A stretch of 64,000 nt of DNA, from contig CAJQUW010005362.1 of the NCBI GenBank assembly GCA_907163375.1, forward strand, positions 186,001-250,000, written 5' to 3'. The translations under genes were made by a program, and so were the position numbers. This DNA is from Prostheceraeus crozeri. Lineage: Eukaryota > Platyhelminthes > Polycladida > Euryleptidae. Numbering within the stretch: the stretch's first letter is position 1; each line of letters starts with the position of its first letter. Positions 22,821 to 31,718 of the stretch are shown here, in pieces. The notes under the pieces were generated by a model. That model searched no databases. It was not told where the DNA came from and saw only the letters and a program-made list of their open reading frames with translations.

Positions 22821-25800
22821 ATGGTAAGTTGAAAATTTCTTCACTCATATCCCTCAAACGTGTGGCTAATAGCATCTTCCTCAATTTCAGGCATCAACTT
22901 CATCACGAACGCCCTCCCTTCTAGAGGAAAGTTTAGAGTTGTTGAGTCAAGGTAGGTTGTAACAATACACTGAGACTTGAACAGAGATGATAGAATGATT
23001 TCTCTTTCAGGTGATACCAGTCCCATCTCGAGCGAGTCCATGTCAACATTGTCGCGGGAATGCAACGATCGGGAATGTGCTGACTGTGGGCACATCTTCA
23101 CGAGGAAGCGTGATCTCGTCCGACACATCAAGCGAGGTGTTTGTAGACCTAAGTCAGCATCAATCTCCGAAGGTGGGGATGATTCTGTTAACGATGTCTC
23201 CTTTGCTTGCGATTTATGCATTCAGTCTTTTGAGTCACATTTTGAACTATCTTCACATAGACTTCGACATACACACAGTGACGATAGTTATACTAACAGC
23301 GCCTCCTCTATCCGACTCTCTGAAGTGTCGATAAATAATTTAGTGAGGAACTACCAGATGGAATCCTCAGAAACCATTACTGACTTTGAAGAATGGTTTC
23401 ATCAAAATTCATCTTTGATTGGTGCGCTCTTCAACAATTTAGCCAATTTTAGAATGAAGGCGCTCATCTATCTCAAAATAAAATATGCAAAAATCGACCA
23501 CCATACTGGTCAAATAGTAGAGAGGTTGGAGTTTCACATACCCTCCTCTCCTGCAACCGAAGTTGTAGACTGCGAGTCTTGGATAAATTTTCATATCCAA
23601 GGGTTAAAATTAAACATAGATAAATTTAACGAGCGTGATAGTGGACTCGTTTTTGATGGTATTGAGACCGCCATGATTAAAATCACTTTATTAGAGAACT
23701 ACTCTGGACGAGGCTCCTTTAAACTTCCGAAAAGTTTAAAAAATAAAACAGCAGTCATTTCTGTAGATTGCGAATCGCACTGTTTTAAGCATGCCGTCCT
23801 CTCCATTCTCCACTATAATGATGTACAGAATAGCCGATACCCCAAGAGTAAGTATCAACAGTGGGAGAATGAATTAAAGTTTGATGACTGCAATAGTGAA
23901 GATATGAAAATTAAAGATATAGAAAAATTTGAAAAGTTGAACAACATCAAAATAGTTCTCCATGTTTGGGAAAAGGGATTGAAGGGTGTCCGCTACAACT
24001 CGCGTTCGAGTTGTTATGAGCACGTTGTCAACCTTTTATTAGTAAGACAGGATGATAGTGAGGAATGGCACTACTGCGGTATTCCCAAAATCTCTCGCTT
24101 ATACCACCACCTAAGAAATTCTAGCTCATCAGAGATTTATTACTGTGACAGATGCATTCGCAACTTTAGGAGTAAAAATAAATTTGAAACTCATTACGAA
24201 TGGTGTAAGCGAGGTAAACTACAAATGGAGCGCATGCCCAAAGATAAGGAGTTTTCATATAGAGAGAATGGCGATGAACTAAGTCCTCTTCGTGTCATCT
24301 ATGCTGACATCGAATGCTATATCGATGATATCATCCACAAGCCAGCAGCCATATCCTGCTATGAAGTATGGCATGACCATTTACAAAATAGAAAAAATAA
24401 AATGCACGTTTGGCAAGGTGAGGATTGTATTTACCAATTCCTACAATTCCTCGAACAGGCTGTAAAATTTCAACAAAAGTGTGATGGTGAACTCTATCGC
24501 AGATCATTGCATATGACAGCAGATGATCAAGCAAAATGTGATAGTTGCAACGTTTGCCCCAAATGTAGGAAAACATTTGATGATGATAAGATTAAGAAAG
24601 TGCGCGACCATGATCACATCACTGGTAAATTTAGAAACGCACTATGTTCAAAATGCAATTTTTCACTTAGGATGAAACGGCGTACATTACCCGTCATTTT
24701 CCATAATTTCAAGGGCTACGACAGTCATATGATAATAAAAGGAGGTTTAGGTCAAATGAAAGAGTGGAAGCTTGATGTAATAGCACAAACGAGAGAGAAG
24801 TTTATGGTCATGACAGCAAAAGTGCCTGTCGATAAAACTAAAGAAAATAAGACGGTCTATTTTGATATAAAATTTTTAGATTCCTACCAATTTATGACTG
24901 CATCACTGGCCTCTCTCGTACAAAATCTAAAGTCTCTTCCACTAACACAAAATCTTAAGAAACAATATCCAAATCTAACCGATGAAGTCATCACACGGAA
25001 AGGAGTCTTTCCATATGCATATTTTGATGCGATTAATAAACTCGGCGAGACTCCTCTTCCGGCCATAGATAAATTTAAAAATGATTTGAGCGGTGCAGAA
25101 TGTAAGACCGAAGATTATGATCATGCACAAGATGCATGGATAAAATTTGACTGCCATACATTTGGCGAATATATGATTGCCTACCTTACGTTAGATGTAT
25201 TTTTGCTGGCTGATGTATTTCAGGAGTTTCGACGAGTGGCATTAGAAGAAGATAAGTTAGATCCCGTCCACTTTGTCAGTCTGCCAGCCATGTCATTTAA
25301 GTCTGCTTTTAAAATGACTGGTGAGACCATTCATCTCTTACAAGATCCAGAGATGTATAATTTATTTGAGCGAGGAATTCGCGGTGGTCTCACATTTGTA
25401 AATAAACATAGGTTAAAATCAAAATTAGTAGGCGATGATCAGACTCATCTTAAGTATTATGACCAAAATAATTTATATGGTAGTTCACTATCCAAACCAC
25501 TCCCTCACTCTGAGTTTAGCTGGTTAGATGATAGTGAAATTCAGCATCTCTCCAACCCTTCTAACATACTAGCAATTCCAGATGAAGGTGATTGGGGATA
25601 TTATTTTGAGATAGATCTAATTTTTCCAAATAATATTAAACATAAAACCGTAGATTTTCCACTCGCACCCGAATCAGGTGAAGTGACCAAAGATATGTTT
25701 TCCGACTTTATGAAACAATTTCATAAAGATTTAGAATCATGCGATCAACCCGACTATAAGCCTTGCCGCAAACTTTTACTCACCCAGTATGATAAGGAAA

Positions 25801-26810
25801 ACTATCTAGTCCACTTTAGCATCTTAAAATTTTATTTAGAAATGGGTATGATTTTAAAAAGAGTTCACCGCATTATTAAATTTAGACAGAAAGCCTTCCT
25901 CAAACCATATATTGATAGCAACAGCCAGAAACGTGCACTAGCCCAAAATAATTTTGAAAAAGATTTTCATAAGTATAAGAATAATAGTCTATTTGGTAAG
26001 ACGATGGAGGATGTTAGAAAACGTGTAAACTATAAACTAGTCAATGATGTTACAAAATTTAAGAAATTGGTCTCATCACCTCTATTCATCGATAGAGACA
26101 TTATCGATGAGGACCTTGTAGGTGTTAAAATGATAAAATCTGAAGTTGAGTTGTGCAAGCCCATCTATATTGGTCAAGCTGTACTAGATTACTCTAAGCT
26201 TGAAATGTACCAACTCTTTTATAAAATACTAAAACCATGTCCTCTCGTAAAAGAGGTTCGTTTGTTGGGTGGCGATACAGATAGTTTCTTCTTAGGTATT
26301 ACCACTCAAAAAGATTTAAATTTCAATGAAGTAGGAAAATCTTTAGAAAGATATTTTGATACATCAAATTATCCTACTGATCACCCACTCTACTCCATCA
26401 AAAATAAGGCAAAACTTGGCTGCTTTAAGGATGAGACAGCAGGGAAGGAAATAGATGAAATGATTCTCCTCCGTCCAAAAATGTACAGTATGAAATTAAA
26501 GGATAGCGACGATAGTATTAAGCGTGCTAAAGGCATATCAAGATCATTGGTCTCTAACATGAAACATAAAAATTTCAGGAAAGCCTATAGAAATAAAAAT
26601 ATAACGTTTGTCAATATGACAATCTTAAAATCTAAGTCGCATGAGATCAAAACTCATACTTTTAGGAAACGGGCGCTTTCAGCATGGGAGGATAAGAGGT
26701 GCTGGTTAGAGCACAACATATCTATTCCACATGGACATCCTGACACAAACATACCACCACCCAAAAGAATTAAACTCACACTACCACATTCAGGAGACGT
26801 CTTAGCATAA
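22821..26810 (+). CDS. Protein-primed family B DNA polymerase (pPolB), spliced, about 1287 aa
   Basis: Copies the element from a terminal protein primer. Proposed exons are 22,821-22,823 (the ATG alone), 22,891-22,951 and 23,011-26,810; introns of 67 and 59 nt have clean GTAAGT/GTAGGT and TTTCAG borders and keep the frame. C2H2-type fingers lie near residues 43-67, 90-115 and 400. Cys pairs with the RDHDHITGKFRNALCSKCN segment (about residues 534-575) resemble an endonuclease VII/HNH-like insert common in this family. Exonuclease motifs are YADIECY (about 450), HNFKGYDSH (about 585) and YLTLDVFLLAD (about 745). Polymerase motifs are YYDQNNLYG (about 835), KNNSLFGKTMEDVRKR (about 1010) and GGDTDSFF (about 1105). 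All catalytic residues appear present and the gene is open throughout. Confidence 0.95.
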
Positions 26811-26989
26811 TCATCCTTAACTTAGTATTTTTATGTTGATTTCTGTAGATAAACATTGCTGTTTTATGTATCGCATGAGATCGTTTCTTCCTTGTGAATA
26901 TATGCCTACAGTCAGCCCATTCCCCCTATATCTGTGAAAAGACTTTTTCATATACATATTTTTATTTCAATAAACATATCACAATGACT
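26811..26989. terminator. Convergent gene-end region with polyadenylation signals
   Basis: The polymerase (plus) and the 516-aa gene (minus) converge here. TTTTTATTTCAATAAACA near 26,958-26,975 carries AATAAA on both strands within about 15 bp and could serve both transcripts. Confidence 0.5.
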
Positions 26990-28510
26990 TCACTTTGTTT
27001 TCCGAAACACTAAAGTTACGAGGGTTTTAGTATCTTTCACATGGATGCACTCTTGTAAACCATTGGCAATTTTGATAGCAATAGAGGGTATAGTTTGTTT
27101 GACGACGGGATGATAGAAAATAGATTCAAACATCTTCTCGACTATTCCATATGAAGCGTCTTTATCATGAATGAAATCACGTAAAATGTATTCTTTTTTC
27201 TCACCAACAGAAATAGGTAGAATCAAATCACTTTGAATGTAAAGGTGCTGTTCATGTTTATCAAGTGTCATTGGTGTTTCTATACCAATCGTATGCGCAG
27301 CAGCAAACACTGTTTGTAGCATTGAAAAACCAAAGAGTTTTTTCAAATTTTTACTCAATTGACATTGAATGTCATCACCCAGTTTCAGAACAACGCGTTG
27401 ATTTTCAATTGAAAACGAAATGTGGTGTGTCTTTACATCATATTTACTTTTCATCACATGCTTCAACTTCTGTTGTATATAAGGATTTACTACATGAATG
27501 AAGCTTTCAACTGTATGATATAGACGCGGCATTATATTGATAGCAACTTTAGATTCTTCATAAGACTGGTAAATTTTCTTGATGCGATCGCCATAGATGT
27601 CCACCCACCATTCATCATTAACTGAATCAGCTTTAGTGTGATATTCATGAGAAGCATACACCACACCGCTTCCAATAATAGGTGTATAATGTCTTACAAA
27701 ATGACGCAAGGTTGGAGAGAAATAAACTGTAAGTTTGTCATTATATTTCTGAATAACCAACTTATTTTTGTTCGCCATAATTTTCTCTCCATACTTCTTA
27801 CCCACAGTCTCATTCCATCGTTTTACTAACTCAATAAGTGATAAAGGTTGAACACCACGCTTTTTCAAAATGATGCGTTCTTCGCATTCTACAACATCTT
27901 CATCAAATATTTTAAATCTATAATGAAATTTGTTGATTCGATTTGAATAAACTTTTTTAACATTTGCAGTAGCAATTGACGTTAGATGTAGTCCATGACC
28001 AAAACCAAGATGTGGATAGAATTCATTATCCAACCTCAGCGTAAGACCTTTAGTAAAAGAATGAAAGCGGAGGAACTGTCTCCCACTCCAATGATAGATA
28101 GTAAACTCATAAGCTTTCTGATTTTTATTCTTCATGATGGAAGTATTACCACTGTTGAATGCCTTAATAATTTTCTCATTCCCAAATGGTTCATAAGAAT
28201 CTGATTTTATCTGAATCCATTCATAGTTCCACTTTCCATCTGATGTTAAATTGTATGGGAACTGAAATGTATTATTCATCGTTATTCCATCATGGGTGCG
28301 AGGAGTCAATATCATTTCTTCCAAATCATTCACATTCTGAATATTGCTATCATAGCAAATACTAGAAACGCCAACCTCCCATTCACCTTCTAAATGCAGT
28401 GGCCGATTTAATTCTACTCGATAGTCTGATGGTTTATTTTTGGGAAATTTATTCATAGAAGCATTACTGGGCAAGTAGATTAGAAACGAGTCCTTATGTT
28501 CACTTTCCAT
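26990..28510 (-). CDS. Polinton structural-type protein A of tandem pair (506-516 aa)
   Basis: The frame opens at 28,540, but I favour the second ATG at 28,510 (MESEHKDSFLIYLPSNAS) because the conserved block starts there. Near the N-terminus are FLIYLPSNAS, a FPKNKPSDYRVELNRPL segment and GEWEVGVSSICY, a pattern I know from large uncharacterised proteins encoded by many Polintons and related adintoviruses. No transmembrane segment or enzymatic motif is apparent. The adjacent gene at 28,550 has the same N-terminal pattern and overall plan, so the pair arose by duplication. A capsid-associated or fibre-type role is likely for the family but unproven. The gene is intact. Confidence 0.7.
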   Translation of the reverse strand: MESEHKDSFLIYLPSNASMNKFPKNKPSDYRVELNRPLHLEGEWEVGVSSICYDSNIQNVNDLEEMILTPRTHDGITMNNTFQFPYNLTSDGKWNYEWIQIKSDSYEPFGNEKIIKAFNSGNTSIMKNKNQKAYEFTIYHWSGRQFLRFHSFTKGLTLRLDNEFYPHLGFGHGLHLTSIATANVKKVYSNRINKFHYRFKIFDEDVVECEERIILKKRGVQPLSLIELVKRWNETVGKKYGEKIMANKNKLVIQKYNDKLTVYFSPTLRHFVRHYTPIIGSGVVYASHEYHTKADSVNDEWWVDIYGDRIKKIYQSYEESKVAINIMPRLYHTVESFIHVVNPYIQQKLKHVMKSKYDVKTHHISFSIENQRVVLKLGDDIQCQLSKNLKKLFGFSMLQTVFAAAHTIGIETPMTLDKHEQHLYIQSDLILPISVGEKKEYILRDFIHDKDASYGIVEKMFESIFYHPVVKQTIPSIAIKIANGLQECIHVKDTKTLVTLVFRKTK

Positions 28511-28549
28511 ATTATTCACATTGGAAAAATATATTAGCATACTTTTGCA

Positions 28550-29947
28550 TTAACTCTTCATTCGGAAATGGAGTGTGATACTTGTCACAGCATCTTTATG
28601 AAAAGGAATCAACGCACCAGCATCGTCATAAATGCCAATATCAATTTGTGGGATGTAGTTTGATTTCAGCTTTGTATAATGCACTTTCTTGAAAGTATGC
28701 TCAGATAAAATACTGCAGCTTTTTGGCTGGTATGGTATCATTGCTAGCAATGGAGCTTCAACATCTCCCACACGTACATCTTCACCAATATTGGAATATA
28801 TCTGAAAATAGTTAATACGACGCGATAGCGACATGTCTGCGCTAGCTTTGGTTACAGTACCACTTTTAAAGATATTTTGATCAAAACCCAAAATGTCCAT
28901 TAGAGTTTTATCCATAATTAGTTCAATACCTTTTCCACTTATAGTGAGAGACAAAGTACCTTCTTTTTCAGAAAATGAAATATGTTGGTCATTAATCACT
29001 TCATTTAAATAATCTACAACCAATTTAACCGAAGTAATAATGCGAGGCATCAACACTCTTGTTTCATGTAAGATACCACCTAAAGGCTCTACACACTTTC
29101 TGTATAAAGATACGGACCATTCTGTATCAAATTGATTTGACCTCTCACATGGTAAATGTTGCATATCAGATTTTCCATGAACAGCTGCAGAACGATGTCG
29201 TAAGAACTGATGAAAATCTTTTGAACAAACTAATACTAGATCATCATCATTTAATTTGCTTATTGCAATATGATTAGATGATTTAATATAAGTCAATGTT
29301 GCCACTTGTTTACCATCAACTCGAAGGAGATAATTAAATTTCTTCAATAATGTTTCAGGAGTCATGTTTGTCTTTCTTGGCTTAATCACAATCTTCTTCA
29401 CCAACGTCTTCTCATTTCTTGGAATAAGATCTACATAATAAGCTTCCTCTCGATATATTAACTGTTTATGACCACTTATGTGGTAATTAACGTTAAAATT
29501 ATCATAGGTTATTAAGGCGCTAGCGAGGTAGCCTAAATCATTTCTTAAACTTGGACTTAAACCAACAATCCAATCTTTCTCAACTACATGATGTACATAA
29601 GTATAATCATCATTGTGCGGAGTAAATTGGGCAATATGTTTACACGCTTTATTCAAGAAATCATATATAAACTTTTTACATGATAAGAGATCTTTCTTTG
29701 GCCACTGTGGAATGTATACTCGGCTCCCCTTTTCACATTGGTAAGCAGCTGTACGCCTCATATTAATAGTCATCACCTCATGATCAAAAGTATAGACACA
29801 GTTGCTATAAACAAGTTGAGTGACACCCACTTCCCAATTTCCATTTAGCTGTTGTGCATGATCAATGGGAGTAGAAAAGAGTGCGGCTCGATTACTAGTA
29901 AATCTCTTTGTAGCCGCATTGCTAAGCAAAATATGATAAAACGACAT
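28550..29947 (-). CDS. Polinton structural-type protein B of tandem pair (465-475 aa)
   Basis: Paralogue of the neighbouring gene, which starts 40 bp downstream. The N-terminus from the preferred ATG at 29,947 reads MSFYHILLSNAATKRF and then LNGNWEVGVTQLVYSN, aligning with the SNAS and GEWEVGV blocks of its partner. An earlier ATG exists at 29,977. Both proteins share further spaced similarities (for example LMPRI/IMPRL before a VxxFI/VxxxL segment, and a late DILGFD/KKLFGF block). It is divergent from the plus-strand block at 29,984, leaving only 36 bp between start codons, so a bidirectional promoter must be very compact. No stop codons interrupt it. Confidence 0.7.
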   Translation of the reverse strand: MSFYHILLSNAATKRFTSNRAALFSTPIDHAQQLNGNWEVGVTQLVYSNCVYTFDHEVMTINMRRTAAYQCEKGSRVYIPQWPKKDLLSCKKFIYDFLNKACKHIAQFTPHNDDYTYVHHVVEKDWIVGLSPSLRNDLGYLASALITYDNFNVNYHISGHKQLIYREEAYYVDLIPRNEKTLVKKIVIKPRKTNMTPETLLKKFNYLLRVDGKQVATLTYIKSSNHIAISKLNDDDLVLVCSKDFHQFLRHRSAAVHGKSDMQHLPCERSNQFDTEWSVSLYRKCVEPLGGILHETRVLMPRIITSVKLVVDYLNEVINDQHISFSEKEGTLSLTISGKGIELIMDKTLMDILGFDQNIFKSGTVTKASADMSLSRRINYFQIYSNIGEDVRVGDVEAPLLAMIPYQPKSCSILSEHTFKKVHYTKLKSNYIPQIDIGIYDDAGALIPFHKDAVTSITLHFRMKS

Positions 29948-29983
29948 TTTTATATTGCTGATCTGCAACTTTTGCATAACATC

Positions 29984-30340
29984 ATGAAGACTTGGATTTT
30001 GGACTCTCTACAATATATCAGAGTTGATCGTGATGGAAACGTACATTTCAAAAATTCTCATGGTCATACATCAAGAGGAATTACATCAACATGGCGACAA
30101 TTTGTCAACCTCAATGATATCATGAGGGATTTGGAATATTTTGAAACATTAAGATTCATCTCCTTGGGTGATCAAGTTTGGCTTCAACATTACAGAAATG
30201 AAATTCAAATCTACCATTCTCATTCCGCAAACTGTTTCTCATTTCGCAAATACAATTGGGAGAAGTATAGAAGATATATACATCGCTCCATCATGACATT
30301 TATTCGTCGTGAGTTCATCGCCCTACTATGCAAATCTTAA
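29984..30340 (+). CDS. Small duplicated protein, possibly PC4-like (118 aa)
   Basis: The frame is open from 29,852, but the upstream part is antisense to the neighbouring gene, and the ATG at 29,984 starts exactly where similarity to the next gene begins. The product contains DSLQYIRVDRDGNVHFK, then LGDQVWLQHYRNEIQIYHS and NWEKYRRYIHRSI. The second half, a beta-rich stretch followed by a W-containing helix, resembles the PC4/p15 transcription-coactivator fold (LGxxVxVxxYxxxxxIxIRxY ... W). That match is by eye and weak. It is directly followed by a paralogue and then by a TBP-like gene, which would fit a transcription role. Confidence 0.6.
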   Translation: MKTWILDSLQYIRVDRDGNVHFKNSHGHTSRGITSTWRQFVNLNDIMRDLEYFETLRFISLGDQVWLQHYRNEIQIYHSHSANCFSFRKYNWEKYRRYIHRSIMTFIRREFIALLCKS

Positions 30341-30362
30341 TCAGACATGACTACCACACATC

Positions 30363-31013
30363 ATGAGTTGGAAATTAGATTCCCTACAACGTATTGAAAC
30401 GGATCATGATCGAAACGTCTATTTCAAAGATTCAACTGGAAATATGAGAAGAGAGTTTGCTTTATCTTATCGTCATTTTCAATCTCTACATCATATCATG
30501 AAGGACTTGAAATACTTCTATATGAAAAGACATTCACGTATTGGAAATCGCATCTGGCTGCGCGTCAACAATCGGCGAATTCAACTCTATCATTCCCAAC
30601 TTCATACTAACTTCACATTTCATCAAGGTAGTTGGGAAAAGTATAAAAGGAAGGTACATCGCTCAATTTACTCATTCTTTCATCATGAAGCGCCATCGCT
30701 ACACCATCGTCAACATTCTCCGTCGCTTCAGACTCTACACCAAAATCGATATCACAACATTACACCAACACCTTCCAAACAGCAAGTATTACCCGGGCCG
30801 TCCTTAAATGTTAGTGGTGAAGATGAACAATTCACGGAATCTTCAACTCTTCCCAAATGGGACTGTACAGATTCTCGGCGCCCTTTCTCATTCATCGGCG
30901 CAGTCAATGCGCTTAGAGCTACAAAGACTACTACGTCGGATATGGAAGAGGGAGAGGTGTGTGATGTCGAATCTGACTGTGGACAATATGGTGATCTCTA
31001 CTCAATTGAGTGA
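30363..31013 (+). CDS. Paralogue of preceding gene, with long overlapping tail (216 aa)
   Basis: Residues 1-105 align with the preceding gene: KLDSLQRIETDHDRNVYFK, IGNRIWLRVNNRRIQLYHS and SWEKYKRKVHRSIYSF. Beyond that the frame stays open for over 100 codons through the TBP-like gene in another frame, giving a Ser/Thr/Pro-rich then acidic tail (TSDMEEGEVCDVESD). The preceding gene stops at the equivalent point, so this tail may be a readthrough artefact; alternatively it is genuine overlapping coding sequence. The first 105 residues are the well-supported part. A PC4-like fold is a possible but unproven reading. Confidence 0.6.
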   Translation: MSWKLDSLQRIETDHDRNVYFKDSTGNMRREFALSYRHFQSLHHIMKDLKYFYMKRHSRIGNRIWLRVNNRRIQLYHSQLHTNFTFHQGSWEKYKRKVHRSIYSFFHHEAPSLHHRQHSPSLQTLHQNRYHNITPTPSKQQVLPGPSLNVSGEDEQFTESSTLPKWDCTDSRRPFSFIGAVNALRATKTTTSDMEEGEVCDVESDCGQYGDLYSIE

Positions 31014-31230
31014 AAGTGTATCATTTTTGAAGATTCGTACCAGCAGTTACAATTTGTGTTATGAACCCGAACTTTTTCCTGCAGCTCTCATCAGTTGTTG
31101 GTTACCTGTGCATGTAGCAATCTTTCATAATAGTAAAGTGATCATTACTGGACTAAAATGTCATGTACAAGCAAATGTGATCCTAGACTACCTCATCGAG
31201 TATGTACGTACCCAGCGGATTGTAAAATAA
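30685..31230 (+). pseudogene. TATA-binding-protein-like gene, one in-frame stop
   Basis: From ATG 30,685 one frame of 182 codons (the size of the TBP core) matches both TBP repeats. Repeat 1 shows YTIVNILRRF, TKIDITTLHQHLPNSKYYPG and FPNGTVQILGA; repeat 2 shows MSNLTVDNMV, then YEPELFP, AIFHNSKVIITGLK and a closing helix. YEPELFP and the F-x-(S/N)GKVxxTGxK pattern are hallmarks of TBP. A TAA at 30,805-30,807 interrupts repeat 1, aligned at a column that is coding in TBP; an ATG follows immediately, so a 140-residue C-terminal product could still be made. TBP bends TATA DNA to start transcription. The gene sits in the element's plus-strand block and overlaps the preceding gene in another frame. 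I know of no TBP in the standard Polinton gene set. Confidence 0.75.
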
Positions 31231-31262
31231 AAAACAATTTTTCCAACATGATGTTTTTATTT
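31228..31262. terminator. Compact convergent polyadenylation region
   Basis: The TBP-like frame ends within AAAATAAAAAAC, giving AATAAA overlapping its stop. Thirty bp on, TTTTTATTTCAAATC provides a minus-strand AATAAA that overlaps the end of the protease gene. The two converging genes are separated by only 26 bp. Confidence 0.5.
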
Positions 31263-31718
31263 CAAATCATGATAGAACTTACAAATCATTTTTTCATTAG
31301 AGGATGGATTACATGAAAAGTTTTGAATAACAGATACAAATCGAGATACATGTAAACGTTTTAAGATGAAGTACAGTACAAAAGCACCACACGTTGATGA
31401 AAGTGGATGTTGTAGTATGCGTTCATTTCGCTGATATTGACGCGTATGTTTTCTCAACCACTGCTGTGTTGGTATATTTGGAGGTTGAGCAAGAGAGTCA
31501 AATAGTTCACCACGTCGGTCTTCTCCAATAAAGATCGCTTTCCAATGCTCACCGCCTAAATTCTGCGAATGAGTGTTTAGCACAATAAAGATGGGATAGT
31601 GATTTACTGCAGGTGGTAAGGTATCGAGTGAATAGACATTATCGAAAGCTTTCAACGTCGCTTCGTCTGCATTACGCTGCACTTTAGTCTTAATATCGTC
31701 AGCAGTCAACCAACTCAT
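31257..31718 (-). CDS. Adenovirus-type cysteine protease (PRO, 153 aa)
   Basis: Family C5 (adenain-like, Ulp1 fold) maturation protease. In order: NLGGEHWKAIFI with the catalytic His58, GELFDSLAQPP with Asp74, Gln103 of the oxyanion hole in LQHPLSSTCG, and the nucleophile Cys110 followed by GAFVLYFIL. The length (153) is short against about 200 for adenovirus proteases but usual for Polintons. The first codon overlaps the last base of the capsid gene stop, so the two are tightly packed. The protein would process capsid precursors. No lesion is seen. Confidence 0.93.
   Translation of the reverse strand: MSWLTADDIKTKVQRNADEATLKAFDNVYSLDTLPPAVNHYPIFIVLNTHSQNLGGEHWKAIFIGEDRRGELFDSLAQPPNIPTQQWLRKHTRQYQRNERILQHPLSSTCGAFVLYFILKRLHVSRFVSVIQNFSCNPSSNEKMICKFYHDLK

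Noticed and set aside
24331-25157. Minus-strand frames of 60-81 codons within the polymerase gene
   Set aside because: Antisense shadows of a strongly supported coding region.
29852-29983. N-terminal extension of the first small PC4-like gene
   Set aside because: It is antisense to the start of the 475-aa gene, and similarity to the paralogue begins at the ATG at 29,984.
30808-31230. Treating the 140-aa frame as a complete gene
   Set aside because: Upstream in the same frame, before the TAA, the sequence continues to match TBP repeat 1, so the ATG after the stop is more likely internal.
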